From: UBA7398 sp964632545 | Lineage (GTDB): Bacteria; Actinomycetota; Actinomycetes; Nanopelagicales; Nanopelagicaceae | Direction of reading: 5' to 3' | DNA length: 64,000 nucleotides | Assembly (NCBI GenBank): GCA_964632545.1 | Contig: CAZWBQ010000002.1 | Coordinates: forward strand, 67,439-131,438 | Shown: positions 25,716 to 34,349 of the stretch, piece by piece | Numbering within the stretch: the first letter of the stretch is position 1 | Layout of the letters: every line of letters begins with the position of its first letter | Made by a program: the position numbers and the translations under genes | Notes under the pieces: generated by a model | Databases searched by the model: none | The model's input: only the letters and a program-made list of their open reading frames with translations | Told to the model about the DNA's origin: nothing

Positions 25716-26642
25716 ATGTCACGCGATATTAAATGGTTTGGTGAGCCAATTACCGGCGGCACCGTTGCCATCGGAATATTTGACGGCGTTCATATAGGGC
25801 ACCAAGAAATTCTCAGTATTGCAAATGAATTTGGTGATTCACTCACAGTTCTGACTTTTGACCCACATCCAACTTCTGTTTTTGCGCCGGACCGAACCCC
25901 AACAAAATTATTAAATTTAGAGGATCGCGTACATCAACTTATGTTGCATGGCGCGGAAGCGGTAGCTGTTATGGAATTTACTGCAGAATTTGCGGCACTT
26001 TCACCGGATCAATTTATTAAAGAAATTTTAGTTGATATGTTGAATGCAAAACACGTTGTAATAGGCACGAACTTTACTTTTGGAGCAAAGGCGGCTGGTG
26101 ATGTTAATTATTTGAATGCAGTGTCTGAGAAATATGGTTTTACTGTAACTGATGTAGAACTGGTTGAGCACGAACATGGCATTGTTTCATCTACTCGCAT
26201 TAGAAAACATCTATTAAATGGTGGTGTTGAAATTGCGCGCGAATTATTAACCAGACCACATCAACTTACTGGACCAGTTATTCACGGTGAAGCGCGTGGT
26301 CGTGAAATTGGTTATCCAACAGCTAATATTGAAGTTTCGCCAAACTCAACAATTCCTAGTGACGGGGTTTACGCAGGTTGGTTGACTGTAGGATTAAATC
26401 GTTGGCCAGCGGCAATCTCAATTGGAACTAATCCAACTTTTGCTGGCGTTCGCGGTCGCCAAGTAGAGGCATATGCGTTAGATCGCGATGATTTAGATTT
26501 ATATGACCAAGAAGCAATTATCGAATTCGGCTGGCGTCTAAGAGATACTTTGAAATTTGCTGGGTTAGAAGAGCTATTAATTCAGATGAAAAAAGATTGC
26601 GATAAGGCTCGAGATCTCACAAGTTTAAGAGGGTTGGAATAG
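25716..26642 (+). CDS. ribF: Bifunctional riboflavin kinase / FAD synthetase
   Basis: A 308-residue enzyme making FMN and FAD. The N-terminal nucleotidyltransferase domain shows GIFDGVHIGHQEIL (HxGH-type site) and the segment SSTRIRKHLLNGGVE; the C-terminal riboflavin kinase domain shows GEARGREIGYPTANIE and GVYAGW. Length is as expected (about 305-330). The gene follows truB by four bases. Confidence 0.95.
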   Translation: MSRDIKWFGEPITGGTVAIGIFDGVHIGHQEILSIANEFGDSLTVLTFDPHPTSVFAPDRTPTKLLNLEDRVHQLMLHGAEAVAVMEFTAEFAALSPDQFIKEILVDMLNAKHVVIGTNFTFGAKAAGDVNYLNAVSEKYGFTVTDVELVEHEHGIVSSTRIRKHLLNGGVEIARELLTRPHQLTGPVIHGEARGREIGYPTANIEVSPNSTIPSDGVYAGWLTVGLNRWPAAISIGTNPTFAGVRGRQVEAYALDRDDLDLYDQEAIIEFGWRLRDTLKFAGLEELLIQMKKDCDKARDLTSLRGLE

Positions 26643-26653
26643 CCCAATCTAAG

Positions 26654-26709
26654 CGGGGAATTACCACCGATTTCACTCTCGTATGCTCACGCTGGTAACC
26701 TCTGCCCCG
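26654..26709 (+). promoter_or_regulatory. Structured leader before rpsO
   Basis: Nested inverted repeats lie in the 130-base ribF-rpsO gap: CGGGG (26654-26658) with CCCCG (26705-26709), enclosing TTACCA (26661-26666) with TGGTAA (26693-26698). rpsO leaders of many bacteria fold to bind S15 for autoregulation. This one could do the same, or terminate part of the upstream transcript, although no T-run follows. Confidence 0.4.
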
Positions 26710-26772
26710 AGCGAGTAAGCGCGTTTTCGTGAACCAAACCGGAAACCCTCGTGGCTGATGAAGGAGAATGAA

Positions 26773-27042
26773 ATGGCGTTAAAGCCAGAAGTTAAAAAAG
26801 AAATTATCTCAAAGTATGGTTCTTCAGCATCAGACACTGGAAGCCCAGAAGCTCAAGTCGCTTTACTTTCAAAGCGCATTGAAGAAATCACCGAACATTT
26901 ACAAACAAATAAGAATGACCACCACAATCGTCGTGGACTTCTATTGCTCGTAGGTCGTCGTCGTCGAATTCTTCAATACCTAGCAAAAGTTGATATCGAG
27001 CGTTATCGCGCGATCATCGAAAAACTCGGCATCCGCCGATAA
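26773..27042 (+). CDS. rpsO: Ribosomal protein S15
   Basis: Exactly 89 residues, the standard S15 length. It contains DTGSPEAQVALLSKRIEEITEH and the C-terminal RRGLLLLVGRRRRILQYL, both hallmarks of the family (read in part). The ATG at 26773 follows AAGGAG; an upstream in-frame ATG (26758) would overlap that ribosome site. S15 binds helix 22 of 16S rRNA early in 30S assembly. Confidence 0.97.
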   Translation: MALKPEVKKEIISKYGSSASDTGSPEAQVALLSKRIEEITEHLQTNKNDHHNRRGLLLLVGRRRRILQYLAKVDIERYRAIIEKLGIRR

Positions 27043-27055
27043 ATAAAAACACTAA

Positions 27056-27133
27056 CCCACGGCCCAAAGTATTGGTCCTCGGTAGTGGCTTACGGATTTT
27101 GGTATTTGTTTTAGAAAATAGAGAACCCGTGGG
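27056..27133 (+). promoter_or_regulatory. Long-range hairpin in the rpsO-pnp gap
   Basis: CCCACGG (27056-27062) can pair with CCGTGGG (27127-27133), enclosing a second pairing CCAAA (27064-27068) with TTTGG (27098-27102). The rpsO-pnp intergenic hairpin is a known RNase III processing and PNPase autoregulation site in E. coli and Streptomyces, so an equivalent function is plausible. Confidence 0.45.
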
Positions 27134-27189
27134 CTTCGATCGAAGATCCATTCTTGCGCCGTAGGTTGGTCAAGAAAAAGGAGAGACCC

Positions 27190-29391
27190 ATGGAGGGTCA
27201 AGAGCTACATAGCGCCGTTGCAATAATTGATAACGGCAAGTTCGGAAAACGAGAAATTCGTTTTGAAACTGGTCGCCTTGCGCGCCAAGCTGCAGGAACT
27301 GCAGTTGTTTACGTTGATGACGAGACCATGTTGCTTTCAGCAACAACCGCATCAAAATCACCACGCGATTCATTCGACTTCTTCCCACTAACAGTGGATG
27401 TTGAAGAGCGTATGTACGCAGTTGGAAAAATTCCTGGATCGTTCTTCCGTCGCGAAGGTCGTCCATCAGAGGATGCAATTCTTACTTGTCGCTTAATCGA
27501 TCGTCCGTTGCGACCATCGTTTGTTAAAGGACTTCGTAATGAAGTGCAAATCGTTGTAACAGTGATGGCGTTAAACCCAGATCATATGTATGACGTTATT
27601 GCGATCAACGCAGCTTCAATGTCAACACAATTAGCTGGATTGCCATTTTCTGGTCCAATCGGCGGCGTACGTGTTGCACTTATTGATGGCCAATGGATTG
27701 CATTCCCTAATCACAGTGAAGTTGAAAACGCAGTTTTTGACATGGTAGTTGCTGGCCGAGTAACTGCTGATGACGTTGCAATCATGATGGTTGAAGCTGA
27801 AGCCACCACAAAGACAATCGATTTGATCGCTGGCGGCGCTAAAGCTCCAACTGAAGAAATCGTTGCGCAAGGTTTAGAAGCTGCTAAGCCGTTTATCAAA
27901 GTACTTTGCGAAGCGCAATCCAAATTAGCGAAAGTTGCGGCAAAGCCAACTGGCGAATTCCCAGTCTTCTTGGATTACCAAGATGATGTATTTGCTGCAG
28001 TTGAGAAGTTAGCTAAAGAAGATTTAACAAAAGCGCTAACTATCGTGCAGAAACAAGATCGCGAAACTAAGATCGACGAAATTACGGCAACTGTAAAAGA
28101 GAAGTTAACTGCTAATTTCGAAGGTCGCGAAAAAGAAATTCCTGCTGCAATTCGTTCAGTCACAAAGAAGTTGGTTCGCCAACGCGTTTTACGCGACAAG
28201 ATTCGAATTGACGGTCGCGGACTTCGCGATATCCGTGCTTTAACTGCTGAAGTTGAAGTAATCCCTCGAGTTCACGGTTCGGCACTCTTCGAACGCGGCG
28301 AAACTCAAATCCTTGGAATCACAACGCTTAATATGCTCAAGATGGAACAACAGTTAGATACTTTGAATCCAGAAAATCATAAGCGTTATATGCATAACTA
28401 CAACTTCCCACCATATTCAGTGGGCGAAACTGGCCGCGTTGGTTCACCAAAGCGTCGCGAAATTGGACATGGAGCACTTGCAGAACGTGCGTTGTTACCT
28501 GTTCTGCCATCACGTTCTGATTTCCCATATGCAATTCGCCAAGTTTCAGAAGCGCTTGGTTCAAATGGATCAACATCCATGGGTTCAGTTTGTGCATCCA
28601 CTATGTCGCTACTAAATGCCGGTGTGCCACTTCGTGCACCAGTTGCTGGTATTGCGATGGGACTGATCTCAGATGATGTAGATGGCAAAATCGAGTACGT
28701 AGCACTTACCGATATCTTGGGTGCAGAAGATGCATTCGGCGATATGGATTTCAAAGTTGCTGGTACCAAAGATTTCGTTACCGCTCTTCAACTAGATACT
28801 AAATTAGATGGAATTCCAGCAAGCGTTCTTGCCGGTGCGCTGCATCAAGCAAAGGAAGCACGACTGCATATTCTTGATGTAATGAATGAAGCGATTGATG
28901 CGCCGGATGAAATTAATCCGCTAGCACCACGAATCATCACAATTCAGATTCCAGTAGATCAGATCGGTGCGGTGATTGGTCCAAAGGGCAAAGTCATTAA
29001 GCAGATCCAAGAAGATACTGGTGCTGAAATTAGCATTGAAGATGATGGAACTATTTATATCGGTGCAACTGATGGAACTGCAGCAGAAGCTGCACGTGCT
29101 CAAATCATCGGCATCGCAGATCCTAAGATGCCTGAAGTTGGCGAACGCTTTAACGGAACCATCGTGAAGCTAGCTGCCTTTGGTGCATTCGTTTCATTAC
29201 TTCCAGGCAAAGATGGATTGCTCCACATCTCTCAAATACGGAAGATGCATGGTGGCAAGCGCATCGAAAATCTGGAAGATGTAATGAACGTCGGCGATAA
29301 AGTACATGTAGAAATTGGTGAGATTGACCCAAAGGGCAAACTCTCATTAATTCCTGTACTTGATGATGCCGCCGAAGCATCTGCTGAATAA
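27190..29391 (+). CDS. pnp: Polyribonucleotide nucleotidyltransferase (PNPase)
   Basis: A 733-residue 3'-5' phosphorolytic exoribonuclease. Two RNase PH domains (with FFRREGRPSEDAILTCRLIDRPLRP in the first and GSNGSTSMGSVCASTM in the second, read in part) flank a helical domain. A KH domain (IGPKGKVIKQIQEDTGAEI) and an S1 domain (GTIVKLAAFGAFVSL) follow at the C-terminus. The ATG at 27190 follows AAGGAGAGA and gives the normal N-terminus EGQELHSAVAII. It works in mRNA decay, here near RNase J in the same chromosomal region. Confidence 0.96.
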   Translation: MEGQELHSAVAIIDNGKFGKREIRFETGRLARQAAGTAVVYVDDETMLLSATTASKSPRDSFDFFPLTVDVEERMYAVGKIPGSFFRREGRPSEDAILTCRLIDRPLRPSFVKGLRNEVQIVVTVMALNPDHMYDVIAINAASMSTQLAGLPFSGPIGGVRVALIDGQWIAFPNHSEVENAVFDMVVAGRVTADDVAIMMVEAEATTKTIDLIAGGAKAPTEEIVAQGLEAAKPFIKVLCEAQSKLAKVAAKPTGEFPVFLDYQDDVFAAVEKLAKEDLTKALTIVQKQDRETKIDEITATVKEKLTANFEGREKEIPAAIRSVTKKLVRQRVLRDKIRIDGRGLRDIRALTAEVEVIPRVHGSALFERGETQILGITTLNMLKMEQQLDTLNPENHKRYMHNYNFPPYSVGETGRVGSPKRREIGHGALAERALLPVLPSRSDFPYAIRQVSEALGSNGSTSMGSVCASTMSLLNAGVPLRAPVAGIAMGLISDDVDGKIEYVALTDILGAEDAFGDMDFKVAGTKDFVTALQLDTKLDGIPASVLAGALHQAKEARLHILDVMNEAIDAPDEINPLAPRIITIQIPVDQIGAVIGPKGKVIKQIQEDTGAEISIEDDGTIYIGATDGTAAEAARAQIIGIADPKMPEVGERFNGTIVKLAAFGAFVSLLPGKDGLLHISQIRKMHGGKRIENLEDVMNVGDKVHVEIGEIDPKGKLSLIPVLDDAAEASAE

Positions 29392-29394
29392 CGT
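29389..29394 (+). promoter_or_regulatory. -10 element, possible leaderless promoter of the M16 peptidase gene
   Basis: TAACGT overlaps the pnp stop codon and stands eight bases before the ATG at 29403; no ribosome site intervenes. Read-through from pnp is also possible. Confidence 0.35.
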
Positions 29395-29402
29395 TTCATA
29401 AA

Positions 29403-30680
29403 ATGACCGTACGCAAAACCGTACTTCCGAGCGGTTTACGTATTGTTACTGAAGAAGTTGCCGGTGTCAGAAGCGCAGCTTTTGGTATTTGGGTAAATGT
29501 TGGCTCTCGCGATGAAGCACCATCGGTCGCGGGAGCTTCACATTTTCTGGAGCATCTTCTTTTCAAAGCTACTAAAACTCGAAGCGCTATGGATATTTCA
29601 TCTGCCATCGAATCTGTTGGTGGCGAAATGAATGCCTTTACCGGCAAGGAGTACACCTGTTTCTATGCTCGCGTAATTGATACAGATTTACCACTTGCAA
29701 TCGATGTAATCTCCGAGTTGATTACTTCATCACTTGTTAAAGCTGAAGATGTTGATGCTGAAAGAAATGTAGTTTTGGAAGAAATCTCTATGCGTGATGA
29801 CGATCCCAGCGATCTAATCCACGATCTTTTTGCTGAAACTTATTACGGCGATACTCCGCTCGGTCGACCTATTTTGGGAACAGTCGCTTCAATTAAAGGA
29901 ATGTCAAGAAACTCGGTTTTTAATTATTATAAAAAGCGCTATTTACCAAGTGATTTAGTAATTGCGGTTGCTGGAAATTTGAAACATAAGAAAGTTGTTG
30001 AATTAGTAGAGCGCGCCATCGCCAGAGATGGTTTTTTAAACGTTTCAAAATCTGATTACAAAGTAAGAAGTAGCGCTGTAGTTAAAGCACCAAAGGGCGG
30101 AAACGTTGGATTGCTTAATCGAAAAACAGAGCAGGCGCATTTATTCATGGGAATGGCCGGAGTTTCACGAGACGATAGCCGTCGATTCACTATGGGTGTT
30201 TTATCGGCAGCGTTAGGTGGCGGAATGTCCTCAAGACTCTTCCAGGAAATTCGCGAAAAACGCGGGTTAGCGTATTCGGTCTACGCATATGCTCAACAAT
30301 TTGCCGGTTCTGGGGTTATTGGTTTTTATGCTGGATGTAATCCCAATAAAGCAACTGAAGTAGTAAAAATTATTCGTGATGTCTTGCATGATGTTGCAAA
30401 TAATGGATTGACGCATGAGGAATTAGTTCGTGCGCAAGGCGCGGTTCGCGGCAGTTTAGTTTTAAGCCAAGAAGATACTGGCTCGCGCATGAGCCGTATT
30501 GGAAAAGCAGAGTTGGTATATGGGGAAAACCTAGGTTTCGACCAAATTCTTAAAGAAGTTTCCAGCGTAACTAGCGCCCAAATTCGTGCCGTTGCCAGCG
30601 AGTATCTGACCAAAAGTCCTACGCTTGCCGTAGTGGGACCGTATAAGAGCGGCTCAATTTTCGAGAAAGCAATCCGATGA
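29403..30680 (+). CDS. M16 family zinc peptidase (PepR-like)
   Basis: A 425-residue pitrilysin-type metallopeptidase. The inverted zinc motif HFLEH lies near residue 48 with the downstream glutamate in VVLEEISMRDDD, and the C-terminal half carries GGGMSSRLFQEIREKRGLAYSV, the usual M16 signature. The gene between pnp and dapB is conserved in actinobacteria and matches mycobacterial PepR and processing-peptidase-like proteins. Physiological substrates are unknown. Confidence 0.92.
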   Translation: MTVRKTVLPSGLRIVTEEVAGVRSAAFGIWVNVGSRDEAPSVAGASHFLEHLLFKATKTRSAMDISSAIESVGGEMNAFTGKEYTCFYARVIDTDLPLAIDVISELITSSLVKAEDVDAERNVVLEEISMRDDDPSDLIHDLFAETYYGDTPLGRPILGTVASIKGMSRNSVFNYYKKRYLPSDLVIAVAGNLKHKKVVELVERAIARDGFLNVSKSDYKVRSSAVVKAPKGGNVGLLNRKTEQAHLFMGMAGVSRDDSRRFTMGVLSAALGGGMSSRLFQEIREKRGLAYSVYAYAQQFAGSGVIGFYAGCNPNKATEVVKIIRDVLHDVANNGLTHEELVRAQGAVRGSLVLSQEDTGSRMSRIGKAELVYGENLGFDQILKEVSSVTSAQIRAVASEYLTKSPTLAVVGPYKSGSIFEKAIR

Positions 30681-31423
30681 TAAAAGTTGGCGTACTCGGT
30701 GCAAAAGGAAAGATGGGCGCGCAAACAGTTGCCACAATTAAGGAAGCAACCGATCTAGAACTTGTCTCTGCTCTTGATTTAGGAGATTCAATTGAATCAC
30801 TAGTTACTAGCGGAGCTGAAGTTATCGTTGATTTCACACATCCTGATTCGGTAATGGCAAATCTTGAATTTGCAATTAATAATGGAATAAACGTAGTTGT
30901 AGGTACAACTGGTTTTGATAGTGCAAAACTTGCAAAAGTTAAAGAACTATTAGCAAAAAATCCAAAGGTCGGCGCGCTAATTGCACCTAATTTTGGATTG
31001 GGCGCAGTATTAATGATGCAATTTGCAGCCCAAGCGGCAAAACATTTTGAATCTGTAGAAATAATCGAATTGCATCACCCAAATAAGGCAGATGCGCCAA
31101 GTGGAACTGCTACTAGAACTGCTGAATTAATTACCGATGCCCGTAATGCAGTAAAACGACCACCTATGCCAGATGCAACTGCTTCGGTACTTCCTGGTGC
31201 GCGTGGTGCGAAAGTTGGCGATGTGCCGATCCATTCCGTTCGATTACGCGGGCTGGTCGCACATCAAGAAGTAGTTCTTGGCGATCAAGGTGAAACTTTA
31301 ACAATTAGACATGACTCATTAGATCGAACTGGCTTCATGCCAGGCGTACTTTTAGGAATCCGTAAAGTAGGTTCCCATCCTGGTTTAACATTCGGCCTCG
31401 AGAATTTTCTCGACTTAAAATAG
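30677..31423 (+). CDS. dapB: 4-hydroxy-tetrahydrodipicolinate reductase
   Basis: A 248-residue NAD(P)H enzyme of lysine and diaminopimelate synthesis. Visible are the dinucleotide fold GVLGAKGKMGAQ, the VVGTTGF loop and the substrate-binding motif ELHHPNKADAPSGTA with the catalytic His-His-x5-Lys. It overlaps the M16 gene by four bases (ATGA). dapA, dapB and dapF all lie in this window. Confidence 0.96.
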   Translation: MIKVGVLGAKGKMGAQTVATIKEATDLELVSALDLGDSIESLVTSGAEVIVDFTHPDSVMANLEFAINNGINVVVGTTGFDSAKLAKVKELLAKNPKVGALIAPNFGLGAVLMMQFAAQAAKHFESVEIIELHHPNKADAPSGTATRTAELITDARNAVKRPPMPDATASVLPGARGAKVGDVPIHSVRLRGLVAHQEVVLGDQGETLTIRHDSLDRTGFMPGVLLGIRKVGSHPGLTFGLENFLDLK

Positions 31424-31434
31424 ATAGGAAAAAC

Positions 31435-31680
31435 ATGATCACAATGTATAGCGCAGATTGGTGTGGGGACTGCCGACGTTCCAAGCGTTTGCTGGATTCG
31501 CTAAATGTCGAATACTCAGTAATTGATGTTGATGCAGATGAAGCTGCTGCTGCAAAAGTTATTGAAATTAATGGCGGAATGAAATCAATTCCAGTAATCA
31601 TGTTTTCTGACGGAACTCACTTGACTGAACCTTCAGATATCGACCTTAAAGCTAAATTAGAAGCTCTAAAAATTATTTAA
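31435..31680 (+). CDS. Glutaredoxin-like / mycoredoxin-like protein
   Basis: An 81-residue thioredoxin-fold protein with the active-site CGDC in MYSADWCGDCRRSKRLL and the cis-proline segment KSIPVIMF. Mycoredoxins of mycothiol-using actinobacteria have closely similar size and layout (usually CGYC). It would reduce mixed disulfides. It follows dapB with a clear AGGAAA ribosome site. Its TAA stop shares the palindrome TTAA with the stop of the convergent azlD gene. Confidence 0.85.
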   Translation: MITMYSADWCGDCRRSKRLLDSLNVEYSVIDVDADEAAAAKVIEINGGMKSIPVIMFSDGTHLTEPSDIDLKAKLEALKII

Positions 31681-31985
31681 AGCCAGTTGTATAAAGCGGC
31701 AGAGGTAAGCGCTGCTGAAAATATTACTACTGGAAAAGGCGCTTTAAATTTGAGGGCAATTGCGGCAACCGCAACGCCAACAACTCGTTGATCAAAGACT
31801 ATTTCAGATTTATTTGTGATGGTTTGGACCCCGACTAACGAAGATAGCAGCACAATTGGAATTAATGTGTTTATCCGTTGAACTCGTGGGTTAGCTAGAA
31901 ATGACTCTGGAATCGTGTAGCCAAGAATTTTGAATAAGTAACAAATCAAACTTGAAACTAAAGTTGCTATCCACATTGCGCTCAT
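31677..31985 (-). CDS. azlD: AzlD branched-chain amino acid export subunit
   Basis: A 102-residue membrane protein with three to four hydrophobic spans, typical of AzlD. The start at 31985 is preferred over an ATG five codons upstream because it overlaps the azlC stop as ATGA. With AzlC it forms a branched-chain amino acid exporter (BrnFE/YgaZH type). Confidence 0.82.
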   Translation of the reverse strand: MSAMWIATLVSSLICYLFKILGYTIPESFLANPRVQRINTLIPIVLLSSLVGVQTITNKSEIVFDQRVVGVAVAAIALKFKAPFPVVIFSAALTSAALYNWL

Positions 31986-32650
31986 GCTTTTGGTTTCCAT
32001 CCAAAGAGAACTGCAAGTAAAACTGTTGAAATAATTGGAACACCCGCAGATGAAATTGGAGTTAGAAGAAGCGCAATTACAGTTGCTAAAATTGCGATTA
32101 ATTTACTCTGTTTATTAATTAAGCGGGGCCAAACTAATCCCAAGAAAGCTGCTGGTACTGCTGCATCTAATCCCCAAGCGGAAGGGTTGCCGAGCGCTTG
32201 AGCACCGAGCGCTCCTAAAAGCGTAAATAGATTCCAGAATATAAATACCCCAATTCCAGTTGCCCAAAAGCCAAATCGCATAGCTGCTTCACCACGGGGT
32301 TCTTGTGATATTGCAACTCCAGTTGATTCATCGATAGTTATCTGCGCCGCTAAAAGTTTTCTTACTCCCTGAACTTTTAATACTGGTTTCATCCGCATTG
32401 AATAAAGACCGTTACGAAATCCAAGTAGCGATCCAGTAGTGATGGCACTCAGTGCGCTCCCGCCCGCTCCCATTACGCCAACCACGGCGAATTGTGATGC
32501 GCCAGAGAAAAGAAGTAACGAAAATAGCGAGGCTTGTAAAACTGAGAAGCCATTTGCTATCGCTGCGGCACCAAATGCGATTCCATATGTACCAACAGGG
32601 AGGGCAACGCTCAGTGAATCTCGAAGTACTTGACCCTTAGATAATGACAC
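31982..32650 (-). CDS. azlC: AzlC branched-chain amino acid export subunit
   Basis: A 222-residue membrane protein with about seven spans. The N-terminal LPVGTYGIAFGAAA and LLFSGASQFAVVGVMGAGGS segments, TIDESTGVA and the later GLVWPRLINK are characteristic of AzlC. The start is a GTG. CAGAAT lies seven bases upstream, so the mRNA may be leaderless, though the element deviates from TAnnnT. Confidence 0.9.
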   Translation of the reverse strand: MSLSKGQVLRDSLSVALPVGTYGIAFGAAAIANGFSVLQASLFSLLLFSGASQFAVVGVMGAGGSALSAITTGSLLGFRNGLYSMRMKPVLKVQGVRKLLAAQITIDESTGVAISQEPRGEAAMRFGFWATGIGVFIFWNLFTLLGALGAQALGNPSAWGLDAAVPAAFLGLVWPRLINKQSKLIAILATVIALLLTPISSAGVPIISTVLLAVLFGWKPKA

Positions 32651-32698
32651 GCGCGCTATTCTGCCTTATCAATGACCATATCTAGAGAGGGCACTAGA

Positions 32699-32704
32699 TA
32701 GGGT
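32699..32704 (+). promoter_or_regulatory. -10 element, leaderless promoter of thyX
   Basis: TAGGGT with seven bases to the GTG at 32712 and no ribosome site. Confidence 0.5.
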
Positions 32705-32711
32705 CACGCTC

Positions 32712-33443
32712 GTGAGTGAAAATAGTGAAAAAGCGCCAATCTTCCGTGATGATGTCACCGTTGAGTTGGTGAAGTCGAGTGCAAGTGATGCAGATGTAAT
32801 TTGGGCAGCTCGAGTTTCAACAGCTGGTGAAAATTCCTTAGATGAAATTAATGAAGATCCTTCGCGTTCTGCTGGGCTAATTAATTATCTAGCTCGCGAG
32901 CGACATGGCTCACCTTTTGAACACACCTCAATGACATTTTTTATTTCAGCACCAATATTTGTTTTCCGTGAATTTATGCGACATCGCATCGCTTCATATA
33001 ATGAAGAGAGCGGAAGGTATCGCGAGTTAAGTCCAGTTTTTTATGTGCCATCAAAAGCACGGAAACTTGTGCAAGTAGGCAAGACTGGTGCGTATACATT
33101 TATCGATGGCACTGAAGAACAGTACGAAATTACGGTAAAAGCGATGAAGGAAAGTTATCTGCTTTCATATAGCAATTATCAAAAGATGTTAGAAGCTGGA
33201 GTAGCTCGCGAAGTAGCTCGCGCAGTTTTACCAGTAGCGCTTTACTCTTCAATGTATGTAACTATGAATGCGCGTGCGCTAATGAATTTCTTATCGCTAC
33301 GTACTAGTCGAGAAGGCTCACATTTTCCAAGCTACCCACAACGTGAAATCGAGATGGTTGCCGAGAAAATGGAGCGCCATTTCGCAGAGTTAATGCCGCT
33401 CACCTACGGAGCATTCGAAAAGTCTGGGAGAATTGCACCCTAA
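32712..33443 (+). CDS. thyX: FAD-dependent thymidylate synthase
   Basis: A 243-residue enzyme that methylates dUMP with methylene-tetrahydrofolate, FAD and NADPH. The ThyX motif RHRxxSxNExSGRY is present as RHRIASYNEESGRYRE, and the C-terminal ARAVLPVALYSSMYVTMNAR holds further conserved residues. The start is a GTG with the -10 seven bases upstream. The dapB-thyX-dapA neighbourhood is conserved in actinobacteria; here azlCD and the glutaredoxin gene are inserted. Confidence 0.96.
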   Translation: MSENSEKAPIFRDDVTVELVKSSASDADVIWAARVSTAGENSLDEINEDPSRSAGLINYLARERHGSPFEHTSMTFFISAPIFVFREFMRHRIASYNEESGRYRELSPVFYVPSKARKLVQVGKTGAYTFIDGTEEQYEITVKAMKESYLLSYSNYQKMLEAGVAREVARAVLPVALYSSMYVTMNARALMNFLSLRTSREGSHFPSYPQREIEMVAEKMERHFAELMPLTYGAFEKSGRIAP

Positions 33444-33449
33444 AAGCGG

Positions 33450-33455
33450 TAGCCT
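33450..33455 (+). promoter_or_regulatory. -10 element, leaderless promoter of dapA
   Basis: TAGCCT with six bases (TAGGTC) to the ATG at 33462. Confidence 0.5.
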
Positions 33456-33461
33456 TAGGTC

Positions 33462-34349
33462 ATGTTAATCAACCCACCATTTGGCCGGTTACTTACCGCC
33501 ATGGTTACACCATTTAAATCAGATCTCTCGATTGATTGGGCTGGCGTAGAAACTTTAGCCAACCATTTAATTAGTAAGGGTCATGATGGCATAGTGGTTA
33601 ATGGCACCACTGGTGAAGCACCAACTACAAGCGATGAAGAGAAACTTGAAATTATCAAAATTGTAAAGAAAGCAGTTGGCAACAATATAAAAGTAATTGC
33701 CGGTGCTGGAAATAATGAAACTTCGCATTCAGTTGAACAAGCAAAGTGGGCGGCAAAGGCCGGCGCTGATGGTTTATTAGTTGTTACTCCTTATTACAAT
33801 AAACCGCCGCAAGCGGGAATTGAGGCGCACTTTAAAGCCATGGCAGATGCCACTGATCTTCCGGTGATGATGTACGACATTCCAGGAAGAACTGGAGTTC
33901 AAATTGAGCCAGACACAATTGTGAAATTAGCAGAACACCCAAGAATTGCTGCGCTAAAAGATGCAAAAGGCGATGTTGCTTCCACGTCTTGGGTAATAAA
34001 GCGATCTGGGATTCCAGTTTATTCAGGTGACGATATTTTAAACTTACCTTTACTTTCGGTTGGAGCAGTTGGTTTTGTTTCAGTTTGTGGTCATACTGTT
34101 GGTAAAGAATTGCGCGAAATGTTAGATGCTTGGTTTGGCGGTAATGCGCACCGCGCTACTGAAATTCATCAACAGCTGCTTCCGGTTTATACCGGGACTT
34201 TCCGCACGCAAGGTGCGATTCTCACGAAGGCAGCGCTGACCATGATGGGGCTTCCGGGCGGAGTAGTTAGACTTCCACTTGTAAACGCAACCGCGTCACA
34301 GATAGAACAACTTCGTGAGGATTTAAAACTCGGGGGCGTTAAAGTTTGA
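33462..34349 (+). CDS. dapA: 4-hydroxy-tetrahydrodipicolinate synthase
   Basis: A 295-residue class I aldolase that condenses pyruvate with aspartate semialdehyde. Signatures are GTTGEAPTTSDEEKLEI, the tyrosine segment VTPYYNKPPQAG and the Schiff-base lysine in IAALKDAKGD. It is distinct from the second DapA-family gene in this window (45237-46145), which lacks the GTTGE signature and belongs to the hydroxyproline cassette. The next gene, rnj, overlaps by four bases. Confidence 0.95.
   Translation: MLINPPFGRLLTAMVTPFKSDLSIDWAGVETLANHLISKGHDGIVVNGTTGEAPTTSDEEKLEIIKIVKKAVGNNIKVIAGAGNNETSHSVEQAKWAAKAGADGLLVVTPYYNKPPQAGIEAHFKAMADATDLPVMMYDIPGRTGVQIEPDTIVKLAEHPRIAALKDAKGDVASTSWVIKRSGIPVYSGDDILNLPLLSVGAVGFVSVCGHTVGKELREMLDAWFGGNAHRATEIHQQLLPVYTGTFRTQGAILTKAALTMMGLPGGVVRLPLVNATASQIEQLREDLKLGGVKV

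Noticed and set aside
26643..26772. tRNA or small RNA gene between ribF and rpsO
   Set aside because: The stems do not form a cloverleaf and no CCA-adjacent acceptor or T-loop sequence is present; a leader structure fits better.
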